Source: Campylorhamphus procurvoides (taxonomy: Eukaryota; Chordata; Aves; Passeriformes; Dendrocolaptidae). Taken from it: DNA of 64,000 nt. Positions within the stretch are counted from its first letter, which is position 1. The number at the start of each line of letters is the position of its first letter. The stretch lies in the NCBI GenBank assembly GCA_013396655.1, contig WBMV01006668.1, positions 172,778-236,777 on the forward strand, given 5' to 3'. The position numbers were made by a program, and so were the translations under genes. The notes under the pieces were generated by a model. The model had not been told where the DNA came from. It saw only the letters and a list, made by a program, of their open reading frames with translations, and did no database searches. This document shows positions 51,301-63,300 of this stretch, in pieces.

Positions 51301-54300
51301 CTTGCATTGTGTCACATTACCTGACAGTGTGGCTCCAGTTGCTGCATTTCAGATTCCCTGCTGTGTTTACACCTCCAGCTTCTGCGGTGAATGATGAGTG
51401 GAGTCTCAGCAGAGATGCTGGGATGCAAGAATGCCTCAGCTGTTGGCTAGGAGATAACTCCTCATGCTATAGCCACACACCTTTTGGAGTGAACCTATTA
51501 TAATCATGCTAAGCTTTGCTTTAGAGATGAGGGAGGTTTACAGTTTTCTTGTCTTCTTGGGGCCAGACTGAAGTTAAGGCCACCTACACAGGAAGATCTA
51601 TGTTTGTCAGAAAGAGAAAGGTTTTGGGTTATGACACTGGAAAAAATAATCTGACTTTGCCTTTCTTGCCTCACCCTGTTGTTATCAGATTAAAGTTCAG
51701 GATCACTATGGAATTGGTATGAACAACAGGAAAGTTTATCTCGTGATAAGGTTCATGAGGCGTCGGTTTATCAAAACATACATCACAGATGGCAGTGGAA
51801 TAGCATCTTTCAACCTGGACACAACTGCCTGGAACAGCTCATCAGTCTCTTTGGAGGTAAATACCACCTCTGCATACAGCAAAGTGAGAATTCTTGAGTT
51901 CTGCCAGTGCTCCCCGCTCCTACCCTGTGGCCTCGCTGCCAGCTCAGTCTTGGGCTCACCACAGAGCTCTGCTGTGCAGAGCCAGCAGGAGGGCACCAAG
52001 CCAACAGCCTTTCCCAAACCAAGCTGATGACATCCTAACAAAGCACTGAAGCTTGAAACTCTTGATCTCTATGTGTCTTCCCTTTCAGGGAAGGTTCACA
52101 CTGGAGGATCACATGCACACACCTCGAAAAACTGACCTCAGTTACACAAATGCATACCACCACCTGCAGCCCTTCCACGTCACAACCAAGAGCTTCCTGG
52201 ACATAAACCCACCTACAGAAACACTGCCTTGTGGGCTGAAGCAGAATGTCCAGGTGACATTCACACTCAGTCGGGATGACCTGGGAGAAGACACCAGCCG
52301 TATAGGTTTTGCATATTATGTGAGTAAGGGCAATAAATAACCTGGGGGGAAAGTCTGCACTGATGGGACCAGATACCAATGAAAAGCTGAGGGTGTGATT
52401 TAGGTCATCCCTTAAGAGATGCCAGGAAACACTTGCTCTCAGAGAACTAAGTGAATGCTACGCCTGATAGGACTCAGCCTGGCAACACCATGATCTGGTG
52501 TTGGGTCCACAGTCCCTTCCATGGACAGGAGTTGGCTTCTGCCTTTATAGCCCATCACCACCTTAGCCTCTGCTAAGGCTGCAGCTGGAAGAGTTTTGTG
52601 CAAAGTCTGCTGTCAAACTCTTCTCCCTTTACAGCTGGATGGGGGATTACTTTTTCACTCTGGTTATCAAACAGCTGCTCAGTGGAAATGGATTTTGGTT
52701 TGGCCTGAGGGCTGGTCTACTGGGGGGGAAACACCTTAGTTGTCACTCACTAATCTCCAGTGAACCCACTACCCATCCATTGTGCAAACTGGACAGATTA
52801 ACCCAGAATCTCATGTGTCAAAGCTTCTCCTCCCAACTGTGATGTCTGCAAATCTGGACCTAAAGTCTGGGATTGGATTTGACCCACAGTTTATTTTTGA
52901 GGTTTTATTTTGCTTATGAGAGCAAGGTGCACATAGGTAATTGTGGCTACACTCTGTTTGCAAAAAACCATGTCTATTCATCCCCTGTCCCTTTTCCTTC
53001 AGGTCACTGGCAAGTCTGGAATTGTTGTCAGGGGTCAGAGGATTATCCAGGTCGGGAAACTGAACAGTAAGTCTGTGGCAGCCAGACAATGGGAAACAGT
53101 TGTGCCCAGTGGGTTTCTAGGTTGGACAGTGAGAGTTACTGAGTTTCTCCCAAATTCCCTCAATATTTAGGTCTTGAGTAGTCATTGAACAGGATGGAGG
53201 GAGGCTGAGGAAGCATTTGTGTCAGCTGGAAGAGGGGAAAAAAGGGAGAATGCAGGAGAAGAAACATTTGTGTCAGGTGGAAGAGGGGAAAAAAGGGAGA
53301 ATGCAGGAGAGGAAACAATGGGAAGAGAGACTAGGAAGACCTAGGGGAAGATAGAGTACATAGGGTCAGAATACGGAGGGAGAGGGCAGGCAGTGCACCA
53401 GCAGGAACTGGTTTGACACTGTGGAATTATAGAGCAGAAAAGAAAGAAGGGCAGAAGGAGGTCTTGGTGGAGCTGTGATGAAAACACCTTGCCTTTTCTT
53501 CCTCAGTGTTGAAGGGCTCCTTCTCCATCCCTTTGACCTTCACTGCTGACCTCTCCCCATCACCTTCCTTAGTGGTGTATGCCATCTTCCCCAATGGAGG
53601 GGTAACAGCTGACAGCATCCGTTTTGATGTTGCCTTGTGCTTTCAAAACCAGGTGAGGCTCACTTCTGTGTCCTGGGGAGAGCTGACAAGCAAGGGTCTG
53701 GAGACCTGAGGGAAGGAGACTCTCAGACCCTTCAAAGAGAGAACTGGGGAGAAGAAAGGAAGGGAATCTCTGCAGCACAGTGCCCAGGGACGCTGAAAGC
53801 TTCAGTAGTGACCTCTGTTCATAGCAGTGGCTGAGCAAGGGAGCTTGTTTCCCTCTGTTTGTGCCACTTGTCAGCCTCCTCACCCTTTTTCCTCTCTTTT
53901 TTGTATTCCTTTCCTGGTCTGTTGCTCAAGGTCAAGGTAGAATTCCCAGATAAAGAAGCCCACACAGGGTCAACAGTACAGCTCCAACTGCAGGCAGCCC
54001 CTGGCTCTCTGTGTGCAGTACAGGCAGTGGATGAACACACATTCTTCATGAGACCAGAGAGTGAGCTGACAAGCAAAATGGTGAGTGTCTGTGCAACCAG
54101 ACAAAAACCACAGGAGTGATGGATGAGCTGGGTGAGGCAGGCAGGGGTTCTGGGAAGGGGAGCTGGAGGCTAATGGATGAGGAGTTCTTTGTGTGGAGTA
54201 GAAAGCAAGGCCTGCTGAGGGAGATGGGCAGAAACAGATGTGTATGCTAGGGGTGGGTGGAGTGAAGCAACTGGAGGTAGTATCTGCTCCTTGCCTGATT

Positions 54301-57300
54301 CTTCCCTACCTGTGAGTTTCCCTAGGTCTATGGTTTGTTCCCTGGTGCCTACCAACGTGGATACCCTGCCCAAGTAGATGAGCATTCAGATCGCTGTGTT
54401 CAGCCCCAGTCCACATCATCTCTTTTACTTGGGAAGCCACAGAATTCCCCTCAGCCTGACATCTTTAGCCTCTTCCGGGTAATCTCCTTGTGACTCTTCC
54501 CAAAGCTGTTGCAGTTCACATGGCAGTAATCACTCTTCCCCATTGACAGACACTTTTCTGCCTTCCCTATCCTCCTTCTTCTCCAAATAGAACATGGGAC
54601 TGAAAGTCTTCTCAAACCTTGTACTCAAGAAGCCATCTCAGTGCTCTCGTCGGGGGGATAGGAAGCCAGTTGTAGGTGAGCTGCACTTTCAGCCTGCCTG
54701 GGACATGGGGTCACATCAGATGGAAGAGGCCTCTGATCTTTGGGCTTTTCTGGTGGTGGATATTGGCTTTCTGAGGAGTAATGGGTGTTGCTGCCACAGT
54801 CTAGCTGCCCAGTCCACCAGACTCAGTGGGAGTGACCCAGTCACTGGGCTCTGAAGATTGTCACTAGCTGGATGTTCCCTGACATTAAAGGATGGCACTC
54901 CCTTTCCTGGCATAGACAAACACATGTGGGCCAGGATCTGTTTCCCAGTGACTACCCCCTAGGCTGTGATGTGACTTGGCCTCTGTTGCCACCTGCAGCC
55001 ACAGGGACAGTCATGGTCTTCCTCTACATCTCAGTTTTGCATTTGATAATTAAACTAGGCTGGCTCACATGCCTGCCTGTATATAAACCACTGCTTGCAG
55101 TGGGCTGTGAGTCTTATGCAGCAAGCAAGCAGTATTGTTATCCACAGAACTATAGACATGTTGGTTGAAATGGGTCCCTGAAGGTCCCTAGTCTCTCAAG
55201 CACTAACTTTGGGTCAGGTCAGCAAGGGGCTTTATCTAATCAAGTCTTGGAAAACTTGAAATCAGCTCACTGCAAGCTCGTACTCCTGCTACCACTCTCT
55301 TTTCCCTTCATTTTTTCTCTCTGGTGTGAAATAAGCCCATTCCCTTGTGTTTTCCTCTGCCAGACTCTTCCCACATCTCTTACTCCTTGCTTTGTCTTTT
55401 GCCTCAGTGCTAGGCTGTCTATTGTTGGCAGGGTTCACCTTTCCCATTCTGGTGGGACTCATTATTCTTTCTTTCAGGGGTGCCTTCTACAGAAGACCAA
55501 AGAGGCACTAAGGAACAATCCCAGTTTATAACCCAAGGAAAACTTCAACACTATTTATCTGAAACTTGGATCTGGAATCTGTTCCCTGTTGGGTAAGTGA
55601 CTCCTGACTTTACAAATGAACAGAAGGATGACTTCTTTGTTATTGAGTCTTGGCTGACTTCCATTTGTGCAAAAGTCCAGCCACAGGTGTAATGGGAGCT
55701 CTGCATGCAAATTTTGTGGCTCTTCCCTGCATTTGTAGTAATGTAGTAAACTGAAGGATTAGTAGACTTTGAGATGCAGAACTGAAGGTGTACACAGATT
55801 TAGAAACAGCAATACACTTCAAGACCAAACCACCACACATTGGAGTACTCTCTAGTGACTTCTCATTTTGGTGGGTGCACTAGCTAAAATTGTAGCCCCT
55901 GTTGCCACAGTGCTTAGGTTAAGACTGATGAATCAGCATGCAGGAGGATATGGTGCTCTTGCTTTTCCAGAACATTGGGTGAATGTACAGAACTGGAATG
56001 CTTGGGCAGTATCTTGCTCAGGAGAAGGGCATAAAAACCATTACTGATTGGCATCTCAGCAGGGTTTATAGCTTTAGGGAAGAAATTGCTGAATGCTGCC
56101 TTGCTGTGAGCCAATGGAGGGCCATGAGCACTCCCCATTGCACTGGAGTGGAATGAATTTCTTCATGCAATTGCTCTCTTCCTCTCAGCTCCAGTGGCAG
56201 CAGGAATGTCTCAGTCACAGTGCCTGCTGCTGCCACAGAGTGGAAAGTCAAGATGTTCTGCTTGACTGGGAGGGGATTTGGCCTTGCCCCGACCACAAGC
56301 CTCAGAACAGTTCAACCCTTCTTTGTGGACATGACGCTGCCATATTCTGTCATCCATGGAGAGACCTTCCTGATGAAAGCCTCTGTCTTCAACTACATGC
56401 AACAGTGCATACAGGTGTGTGCCTGTGCCACAGGTAACGTTGTGTGGGGCAGACCATGCCCTTGGGTTTTAGAATGCATTGTGCCAGTCACTTGCCTTCA
56501 CCTTCATCTGTTGTTCCCTCAGATTCATGTGGCTCTAGATAAATCCTCAGACTTCCAGGTGGAGCCCTGTCGGACTTGCAGGGACAAGGAGTGTCTGTGT
56601 GCAGCGGAGTCCAAGACCTTCATGTGGAATGTGACAGCACTCCAGTTGGGTATGGTAGCAAAAAGGGAGTGGTGATGGGGAACCCTAAAAATGAAAGGGA
56701 ACGGGAGGTCCAGAGGAGCTGGCAAAGCCTTGTGTCCTCTGGATCCTGAAGTTTGTTCTTAATGCTTAATGGTTCAAAATGCGACCCATCATGTTTGATT
56801 CTTCCTCTCTGCTTAAACAGACTCATCAAAGAGGGTAGGAACTGAAAACACGGCATAGAGAACTCTTGAAAAGAGGGCTGTGGAACCAGCTGGGGGGGAT
56901 GAGACTGCACAGATGTGGGTGGGGGAATCTTGTATTGCTGGTCCTGTACTCCACATGCAATGGGAAGGGTACATAGGGATACAAGGGGCTGCTGGGCCTG
57001 CTGTTGTTACAGTCATATTGCAGTGCAGTGAAGTCACTGCTGGCGAGTTATCACTGAGTTCCCTCATGTTCGGGGTGTCTGAACAAGCTGCCAGTACTGG
57101 CTAGCTTACCTTTACCGGCCAAAGCACTCACAGCATCTCAGACCACTATCAGTTAAATCAAGTTGACTCTATTTGGCCACAGGTATAAAAAAGGGCTCTC
57201 TTAAATTTATTTGCTAGGGACACTGAATATCACAGTGAGGACAGAGGTACTGGACACGTCACGGTGTGGGAGCAGGACGCCCTTGCCAGCTACCATGAGG

Positions 57301-60300
57301 CGGAGGCACACACTGATCAAACACTTGCAGGTTCAGGTCAGTATGAGAACAGGCACACTTCTGCCTCTGAGTATCACTGCCCCTAGAGAAAGGCAGACTG
57401 AGGTGGGCTAAAAGGTTTTCTCTCCTCAATTTTTGGCCAGCACTAGCATGCCAAAGCTGTGGCTTAGTTCACTTTATTTCTGCCAGGACTTAGCCAAGCC
57501 TATTTCCTCCCTATAGTACCCTTTCTTGAGCTGCACTCACATGTCTGTGTTTCTCCATGTATCTTTCCTGGCTTTTTGTGCTGTACATGAGCACATATAT
57601 GCTCATTGGCCAGAGAACCCTGTCCCTTGGCCTTGCTCTTGATCTTTTGAGCAATGAAGCAGGCAGCCTCAGTGCACACCTGCCAAAGGTGACAAGGATG
57701 CAGTCCCTGACAGCTAGAGACTAACCACTGAATTCAGACCTGAACTTGCTCTGAAATTTTGCTGTTGTTTGGGAATTTTATGTGTATTCTTGTTTCTCCT
57801 GTCCCATGTTCATGTTTCTGCCCCGGCAGCTGGAAGGTGTGTTAGTGGAGAAGACTTACAGCTCCCTTCTGTGCCCAAGACGAGGTATGTGGACAGCCAG
57901 AATGAGTTTTGCAGCCTGAAATAACTAGACCTGAGAGTAGAACTAAACTGTGGGAGGTCTGATGAAAGAATGTTCCCAAGTGATTTTTCACATAGGAAAT
58001 TTCACTTCCTATTAGACAGGAAAGAACAAGAACCATATATGCTGTCCTACTGAATTTACCACTGAGTATAGTATAGTATCCTGCTCTGTAGTCTCCTTCC
58101 CTCACTGCAGCTCCTGGATGTTCCTGGGGCTTGACAGTCATCACTGACAGCTGCTCCAACCCTCCCACCCTGTCCATGCAACATTGCAAGTCTCTCCAGC
58201 ATGTTTCCTCTGTTGAGTGATGTCCAACTGTGATTCTTGTGAAGCGTAGTGAATTGAGCTGTGAAGCTTGGTTAGCCCTCAGCCTGACCAGCAGCTCTCA
58301 CATCTGTCCTCATCTGAAAAGTTTCCTGGCAGTAGAGCTTGGTGCAATGATCAGGACAGACTGTAGGAAGCAGTCTGTGTGAGCAGGATGTAGGCAGTGT
58401 CCCATTTACCTGTTCCAGTCTCGTCCCTCCAGTTAGAAGCTTTTGGCTTGCTTTTTCATGCTACACCTTTTATCCTGCTGTTATCAGGAAACATGGCTGA
58501 AGAACCTGTGTCCCTTCACCTTCCTGACAATGTAGTAAAAGGATCTGCCAGGGCTTCCATTTCTATCTCAGGTAAGTGACTTCTGTTGTAGGCTCACAGA
58601 CAACTGTTGCTGAAGAGCAAGGTTTAACTTGGTAATGGTGTCAGAGGATCCATTTGACATGAAACTGCTCAAAAGAGAGGATGCTGTGTTTCTATTCTCT
58701 GCAAACACCATGCTTTCAGATTTTTGGATTAGCACTTAGCCTTTCATGGGAAGAGTAACCTGCAGAGGAGAATAATCCTTCCTTTTCTAGCTAGGACTTT
58801 GGAGTAGACTCCAGGCCATTAATTTTACTGGGATTTTAGGACCTTGGCTATTTTTATGTAGATACAAACAGCAAAGCTCAAACCATCTTGCTTCCCTGTT
58901 AAGTTTCACTGCTACAGCAGAAGCTCCTGAGAGAAAAAAGAGTTCTCAGCATTACTAAGTTGCAAAAGAACACTTTGGAGAGGCAACTGGGACCAGAGAT
59001 ACCATCATTTAATAAACCTCTTTGCACTGGGCTCATTTATCTGCAGGCCAGAATTGGTATGAAGCCCAGACTGGCATAACTAGCCATGAATATCGTGCAA
59101 CAGAGCCCCAAAGGAGGAAATAATACAAGGTTTTCTGACTGTCTGGAGGACATATGGACACCTTCACACCATCTGACTAGCACTCCTGCTGGCTTCCTCA
59201 CATTTTGATGCTTGACATATAGCCAGGTAGAACAGGCCTGGCTAAGAACCAGAAGCATTTCAACCTTTCCCTAAGTGATGTTATATTTGTCTTACTGTAT
59301 GACACAGACTGAACAGCTGCAGCTCTGCTCATAGCCCTTTACAAGTAGTATTTATAATGGCTGGAGCTCTTCAGACTGCCAAAGCTGACAAGGGGAAGTT
59401 CCTCAGGGACTCTATAGTGTGGTCACCCTGCATCATGATGCCAGAGTGGGAAGAGGCAAAATATTCACCACTCTCCATCTTGCCCTCTGTTGTTTACTCC
59501 TCTTTCCTCCTTTCACCAGTGTTTTCCTCCTGTGTTGAGATAATGCACTATTATCCACTGCTTGGCTGAAGAAGCACCTCTAGTCATACTTACACTTTGT
59601 TTCTTACCCCCTTGCATAGGTGACCTCATGGGGACAGCACTGCAGAACCTGGATCACCTGGTGCAGATGCCCCATGGCTGTGGGGAGCAGAACATGGTGC
59701 TGTTTGCCCCTGTTGTCTATGTGCTGCAGTACCTGGAGAAGACGAGGCAGCTGAGCACTGAGATCAGGGAGAGGGCAACAGGATTCCTGCGCAATGGCAA
59801 GTACAACAGACCCACCTTGCCCCTCTGCCATCCCCTGTGTCAACATACCAATAGCTTTTGCCCTTGCACTCACTTTCCGTGTTGTCCCCTCTGTGTTACT
59901 GTGCCATATTAAACACTGTTCCCATCCACCCAGGGTATCAGATGCAGCTTCTTTATAGGCACAGAGATGGCTCCTATAGTTTCTTTGGGCAGAAGGATGG
60001 GGAAGGAAACACTTGGTAAGCACTGCAAACATCTCTCTTCTGATTTTTCCTGTCTGGGTCTGAGCAGCTTGTGTGGCTGAGAAAGCTGATAAAATGTATG
60101 TTCCTTCTTTTGGATGGAGTCAGCAGAAACACTCTGGCAGGGAGAGAGACTGAGGGACTTGATCCACTTGAAAAAGCAGTCAGGCAAGAGCAGCAGAGTT
60201 TGTGGGAAAGTGGAACAACAAAGATGTTGTCCCAGGGAATGGGAGGTCCCTTTTTTGTCTCTATGGCCCTGCTGTTGCTCCACAGACAACACCAGGTACT

Positions 60301-63300
60301 GCTGCTGGTGACCTGGCAGCCAAGAGGGGTACATATGACTGGAAAAAGATCAGGTAAGAGCAGTAAAAAATCCTCTTCTCAGTGAAGGTGGTGTTTGGGA
60401 GAGTTGAAAGACCTGCCTTGGCATAGCTTGTGCGTATGGTATCTAAGCTGGGACACATGGAGAAAGGAAGGGAGGAAGAAAACAGGGAATTCAAGATTTT
60501 CTCTAGTTATTTGGGGGAAATGAAGTACAACAGGTAAAAGTAGAAGGAGTAGGAGGTTTTTCACCTGTGAAATGACTCTGTAAAGCAATAAGTAGCATGT
60601 AAGTAGTGTATTTGTGAAGCTGGGGGTAGAGAGAGGAGCCACTTGGGTGGATCCTGTGGACCATTTCCACTTTTAGATTATGTTTCTTTATGAAAATTAC
60701 TCTTTTTTGGCACCCCACTACGTCAGTGTTAACTTCAGCGACAGGCACCAGGAGATTTCTGACTTTCTCTTTGCCTTTTTTGTGTTTATCTCTGTTTCTC
60801 ACAACTTGTCCTCTTCCTAGGTTGACAGCTTTTGTAGTCAAGAGTTTTGCCCAAGCCAGAAAATACATCTATGTAGATGACAAGAACATCCAGGATGCCC
60901 TGCGCTGGCTAGAGCAAAACCAGCTCCCCAGTGGCTGCTTTGCCACCAAAGGGAGCTTTTTTCACTCCTCCCTAAAGGTAAATGAAGGCCAAGCCATATA
61001 GAACTGACGGGGAATGGCTGGACAGATGCTGTGACAGCAAAAGATTGTGTGATCCCAAAGGATCCTAAAAAGTCAATCTGCAACCCATGCAACCAGTCTT
61101 AAAGAGAGCAGAGTACGGGATGTGAAACATGAGAGGAATGCTTTTCCTTCACTGCCTGTGCCCTCCTAACATCACTTAAGAGAGTGAAAGGTGCATTCCC
61201 TTCACAGGGCAGCACGGATGATGAAATCTCTCTGGGGGCATATGTCACTGCAGCACTGCTGGAGATGGGTCAGCCACTGAAGGTGAGGATGCTAACACTC
61301 TCTTCTACTCTCCTGTGCACTTCCACAGCTGGGTACCATGGTGGGGGATACACCAGCTTGTAATGCTGGTGTTCTCCAGGCCAGGAACAGGGAGGGAGCT
61401 TCTGGGAGAGTGCCAATGTTTGGTCAAATGATGGCTCCTCTTTCCTCAAAAGAGTAAGTGCTGTAAAACTGGCATGGTGCAATAGTGCTTGGTTGCTATG
61501 GCTCCCAGTGCACACGGGGGCTGCACTGCTTGTTTTCTGAAAAGAGTGTGTACTTTAATGGGTTTCTCTGGAGCTACATCAGTAGGACATAGTTCCCTGG
61601 AATGAGTTCCCCAGTCTCCCATTTTACCCCTGTCATAGTTTGGCATGGGTCTCTTCCCAATGCAGGGCAAGATGATGCAGACTACTCTCCGCTGCCTGCA
61701 GCAGGTCGTTCACAACATCACCAACATCTACACAGAAGCCATCCTGGCTTATGCCTTTGCTCTTGCTGGGGACTATGAGACCACCCAGGAGCTGCTGTAC
61801 AAACTGGAGGAACAGGCCATCAGATCAGGTGATGACTCATGGGATCTGGACCAATGTAGGCCCAGTTGGAATAGTTTAAAATTCCATATGTATTTATACA
61901 TATTTATTCCATGTATTTGGGCAGTAACTGCATTGTGTGACTGAAAATACAGTAATTTAGTTCAAAAACTATGAGCGTGACTTATCAGAAATAGTTTCCT
62001 CAGCCTGGAGGATTTCAAGATCCGTTTGAGGGAGGAGGTAGGAATCTAAGACCAGATGAAACCCTGGAGAATAGACTGAAGAAAGGGATCCTGTCCTGAG
62101 TACAGGGAATGAGTAGAAGGAGCTCTGAAAGCACTATGGGGTTTGTTTCCTGTGAACCCCAGATTATATCCTCCCCAAATAGCCTTCATGGTCCTTTCCC
62201 TTCTGCAGGAGGACAAATCCACTGGAGCCCCAAGCCAAGCTCTCCAGCTTCCATGGACTACTGGCCTGGTACTCATTCAGTGGACATAGAGTTGACAGCC
62301 TACGTCCTCCTGGCATACCTCTCTAAGCCACGGGTGCATGCAGGTGACATGACAACTGCAGCTGGTATTGTGGCATGGCTGGCAGAGCAGCAAAATGCCT
62401 ACGGGGGTTTTGCCTCCACCCAGGTAACAAGTAGCTCCCTGTGGATTGATATACTCTTGTACCCAAGGCTGGCAGGGCGAGTCCTCTTGAGGTCTTCCTG
62501 TTCCAAGTCAGTTTTGCTAGAGCTGATGCTTTCAAAGGGCTGACTGTCTCTCCCTCTCCAGGACACAGTTGTTGCCTTGCAAGCCTTAGCAAAATATGCA
62601 GCAAGGACGTTCAGCACATCAGGCCAGGCAACTGTGAGGGTGAAGTCCCAGCAGACCTTTGGGAAGGCTTTCCAAGTGAACCGCCAGAAGCGGCTGCTGG
62701 TGCAGCAGGCAGCACTGACAGACATCCCAGGGCAGCTCCTGGTGCAGGTCCATGGCAGCACCTGCATCTTTGCTCAGGTGAGGTGGTGGGATGAATGTGG
62801 AGAGAGGAGGGAGGGCAACCCTGCCTCTTTTTTCTCCTGCACGAGAACATGCCTGACCTGTCTTTTCCGCTCCTGGCCCTTACCCCGCAGACAGTGCTGA
62901 GGTACCACGAGCCTTCTCCACGTGCTGCTGTGGTCTTCACTCTGCGTGTCAGCACAGAGCCGACCAACTGCAGCCAGACCAGCCCGCGTGTCCTCACCAT
63001 CCACATCCTTGCCAGGTGACCCCAAGGGTTGTTTCCTCCTCCAGCAAGATGTACTGTGGTTGGGGACAGTGGCCAGGCCAGTCTCAGGGCTCCAGTGGAG
63101 GGACCCAGGACTTGGGGTGAACTGGACAGGTGGGAGGCATGGGGAAGGCAGGTGCTGGATAACTCCTGTGAGAGGGAGCAGGGGCTGCCATGTCCCCAGT
63201 CCCAGATGGGCTACCTGGCTCAGGGTCCTGTATACAGGGTATGGTGGTGGAGGGGAGGGAGGCTGGGAGGGCACTATTCTCACAGAGTCAGACTTTTTCT

